From: Bacteroidales bacterium
GTDB taxonomy: Bacteria > Bacteroidota > Bacteroidia > Bacteroidales > Porphyromonadaceae
DNA: 64,000 nucleotides
Reading direction: 5' to 3'
Assembly: GCA_004555765.1 (NCBI GenBank)
Contig: SFHG01000006.1
Location: 1 to 64,000 of the forward strand
This document shows, piece by piece, positions 63,585 to 64,000 of the stretch. Every line of letters begins with the position of its first letter. Position 1 is the stretch's first letter. Made by a program: the position numbers and the translations under genes. A model generated the notes under the pieces. The model did not search any database. It was not told the origin of the DNA and saw nothing but the letters and a program-made list of their open reading frames with translations.

Positions 63585-64000
63585 ATGTTACAGATAACGA
63601 ACCTTCACGCCGGCATAGCCGGCAAAGAAATACTCAAAGGGGTGAACCTCACCATCCCCACAGGCGAAGTCCACGCCGTGATGGGACCTAACGGCGCGGG
63701 CAAAAGCACCCTCTCCAACGTCATCACCGGACACCCGAAGTATCAAGTCACCGAAGGAACCATCACTTTCGACGGAAAAGACGTACTCGCTATGGCACCC
63801 GAAGAAAGAGCGCAGTCAGGGATCCTGATGAGCTTCCAGTACCCGGTGGAGATACCCGGCGTCTCGATGGTCAACTTCCTCCGCACCGCGCTCAACGCCA
63901 AACGCGCCGCCCACGGAGAGCCGGCCGTAAGCCCGTCGCAGTTCCTCAAGCTCATCAGGGAAAAGCAACAGCTCGTAGAGATGCCTTCCGAACTCGCATC
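63585..64000 (+). CDS. sufC: Fe-S cluster assembly ATPase SufC, 5' part (runs off the window)
   Basis: The first 138 codons are present and open to the edge. The start [19 protein letters not shown] is followed by the Walker A motif [19 protein letters not shown] and the Q-loop [14 protein letters not shown], as in SufC. The ABC signature and Walker B would lie beyond the window. ABC-type ATPase that powers the SufBCD scaffold; sufD and sufS are expected next. Confidence 0.95.
   Translation, partial: MLQITNLHAGIAGKEILKGVNLTIPTGEVHAVMGPNGAGKSTLSNVITGHPKYQVTEGTITFDGKDVLAMAPEERAQSGILMSFQYPVEIPGVSMVNFLRTALNAKRAAHGEPAVSPSQFLKLIREKQQLVEMPSELA

Overview
The window looks like a chromosomal segment from a Bacteroidales bacterium, most likely a member of Porphyromonadaceae close to Porphyromonas. 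This is an inference from gene content and signals: a SusC/SusD import pair, many lipoprotein signals, an anaerobic ribonucleotide reductase, a Y_phosphatase3-type lipoprotein, a cytolysin plus C10 protease operon, and promoters of the Bacteroidetes type (TTTG, about 20 bases, TAnnTTTG). Base composition by eye is moderately GC-rich. The cytolysin and SusC/D blocks look somewhat less GC-rich than the housekeeping genes.

Layout. 63-1573: a MATE exporter and a tRNA-Arg(ACG), both on the minus strand. 1926-5951: an M16-type protein whose zinc site is degraded, then a membrane-anchored DUF5715-type protein. 6140-11976 (minus): two tandem cholesterol-dependent-cytolysin-like lipoproteins followed by a C10 (streptopain-type) protease lipoprotein. 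The first cytolysin gene has a stop codon inside its signal peptide. 12330-17292: agmatine deiminase, N-carbamoylputrescine amidase, glycogen branching enzyme and phosphomannose isomerase. 17550-20531: an exported 5'-nucleotidase-family lipoprotein and a GH109-type oxidoreductase/glycosidase. 20757-29210: a five-gene SusC/SusD, zinc metallohydrolase, DUF4302 and BACON-like lipoprotein operon, bounded by two near-identical terminators. 29473-35088: a lipoprotein superoxide dismutase, then nrdG/nrdD, tatD and ribD on the minus strand. 35110-38226: prmC, recX, comF, xerD. 38526-40173: a MurNAc/GlcNAc-type kinase and MurQ. 40324-44807: DUF1573 and YkvA proteins, TsaC/Sua5, a ClC channel, Fmt. 45096-47501: GapA and a lipoprotein pseudophosphatase. 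47735-54756: an RND tripartite efflux system and an LpxA-like acyltransferase. 55326-56636: metK behind a SAM-II-like riboswitch. 56762-61895: rimP, nusA, infB. 62094-64000: sufB and the start of sufC, cut by the window edge.

The most striking non-coding signal is a family of short degenerate modules related to GGTCTGTACC / GGTACGTACC / GAGACACAGACC. They occur in at least 14 intergenic gaps and in none of the genes I read, usually in both orientations so that they can form hairpins. Some copies end in a T-run and look like terminators; one is a perfect 30-bp palindromic arm pair. The most interesting gene-level system is the operon that joins two CDC-like pore formers with a C10 protease, a pairing that recalls streptolysin O and SpeB in streptococci.
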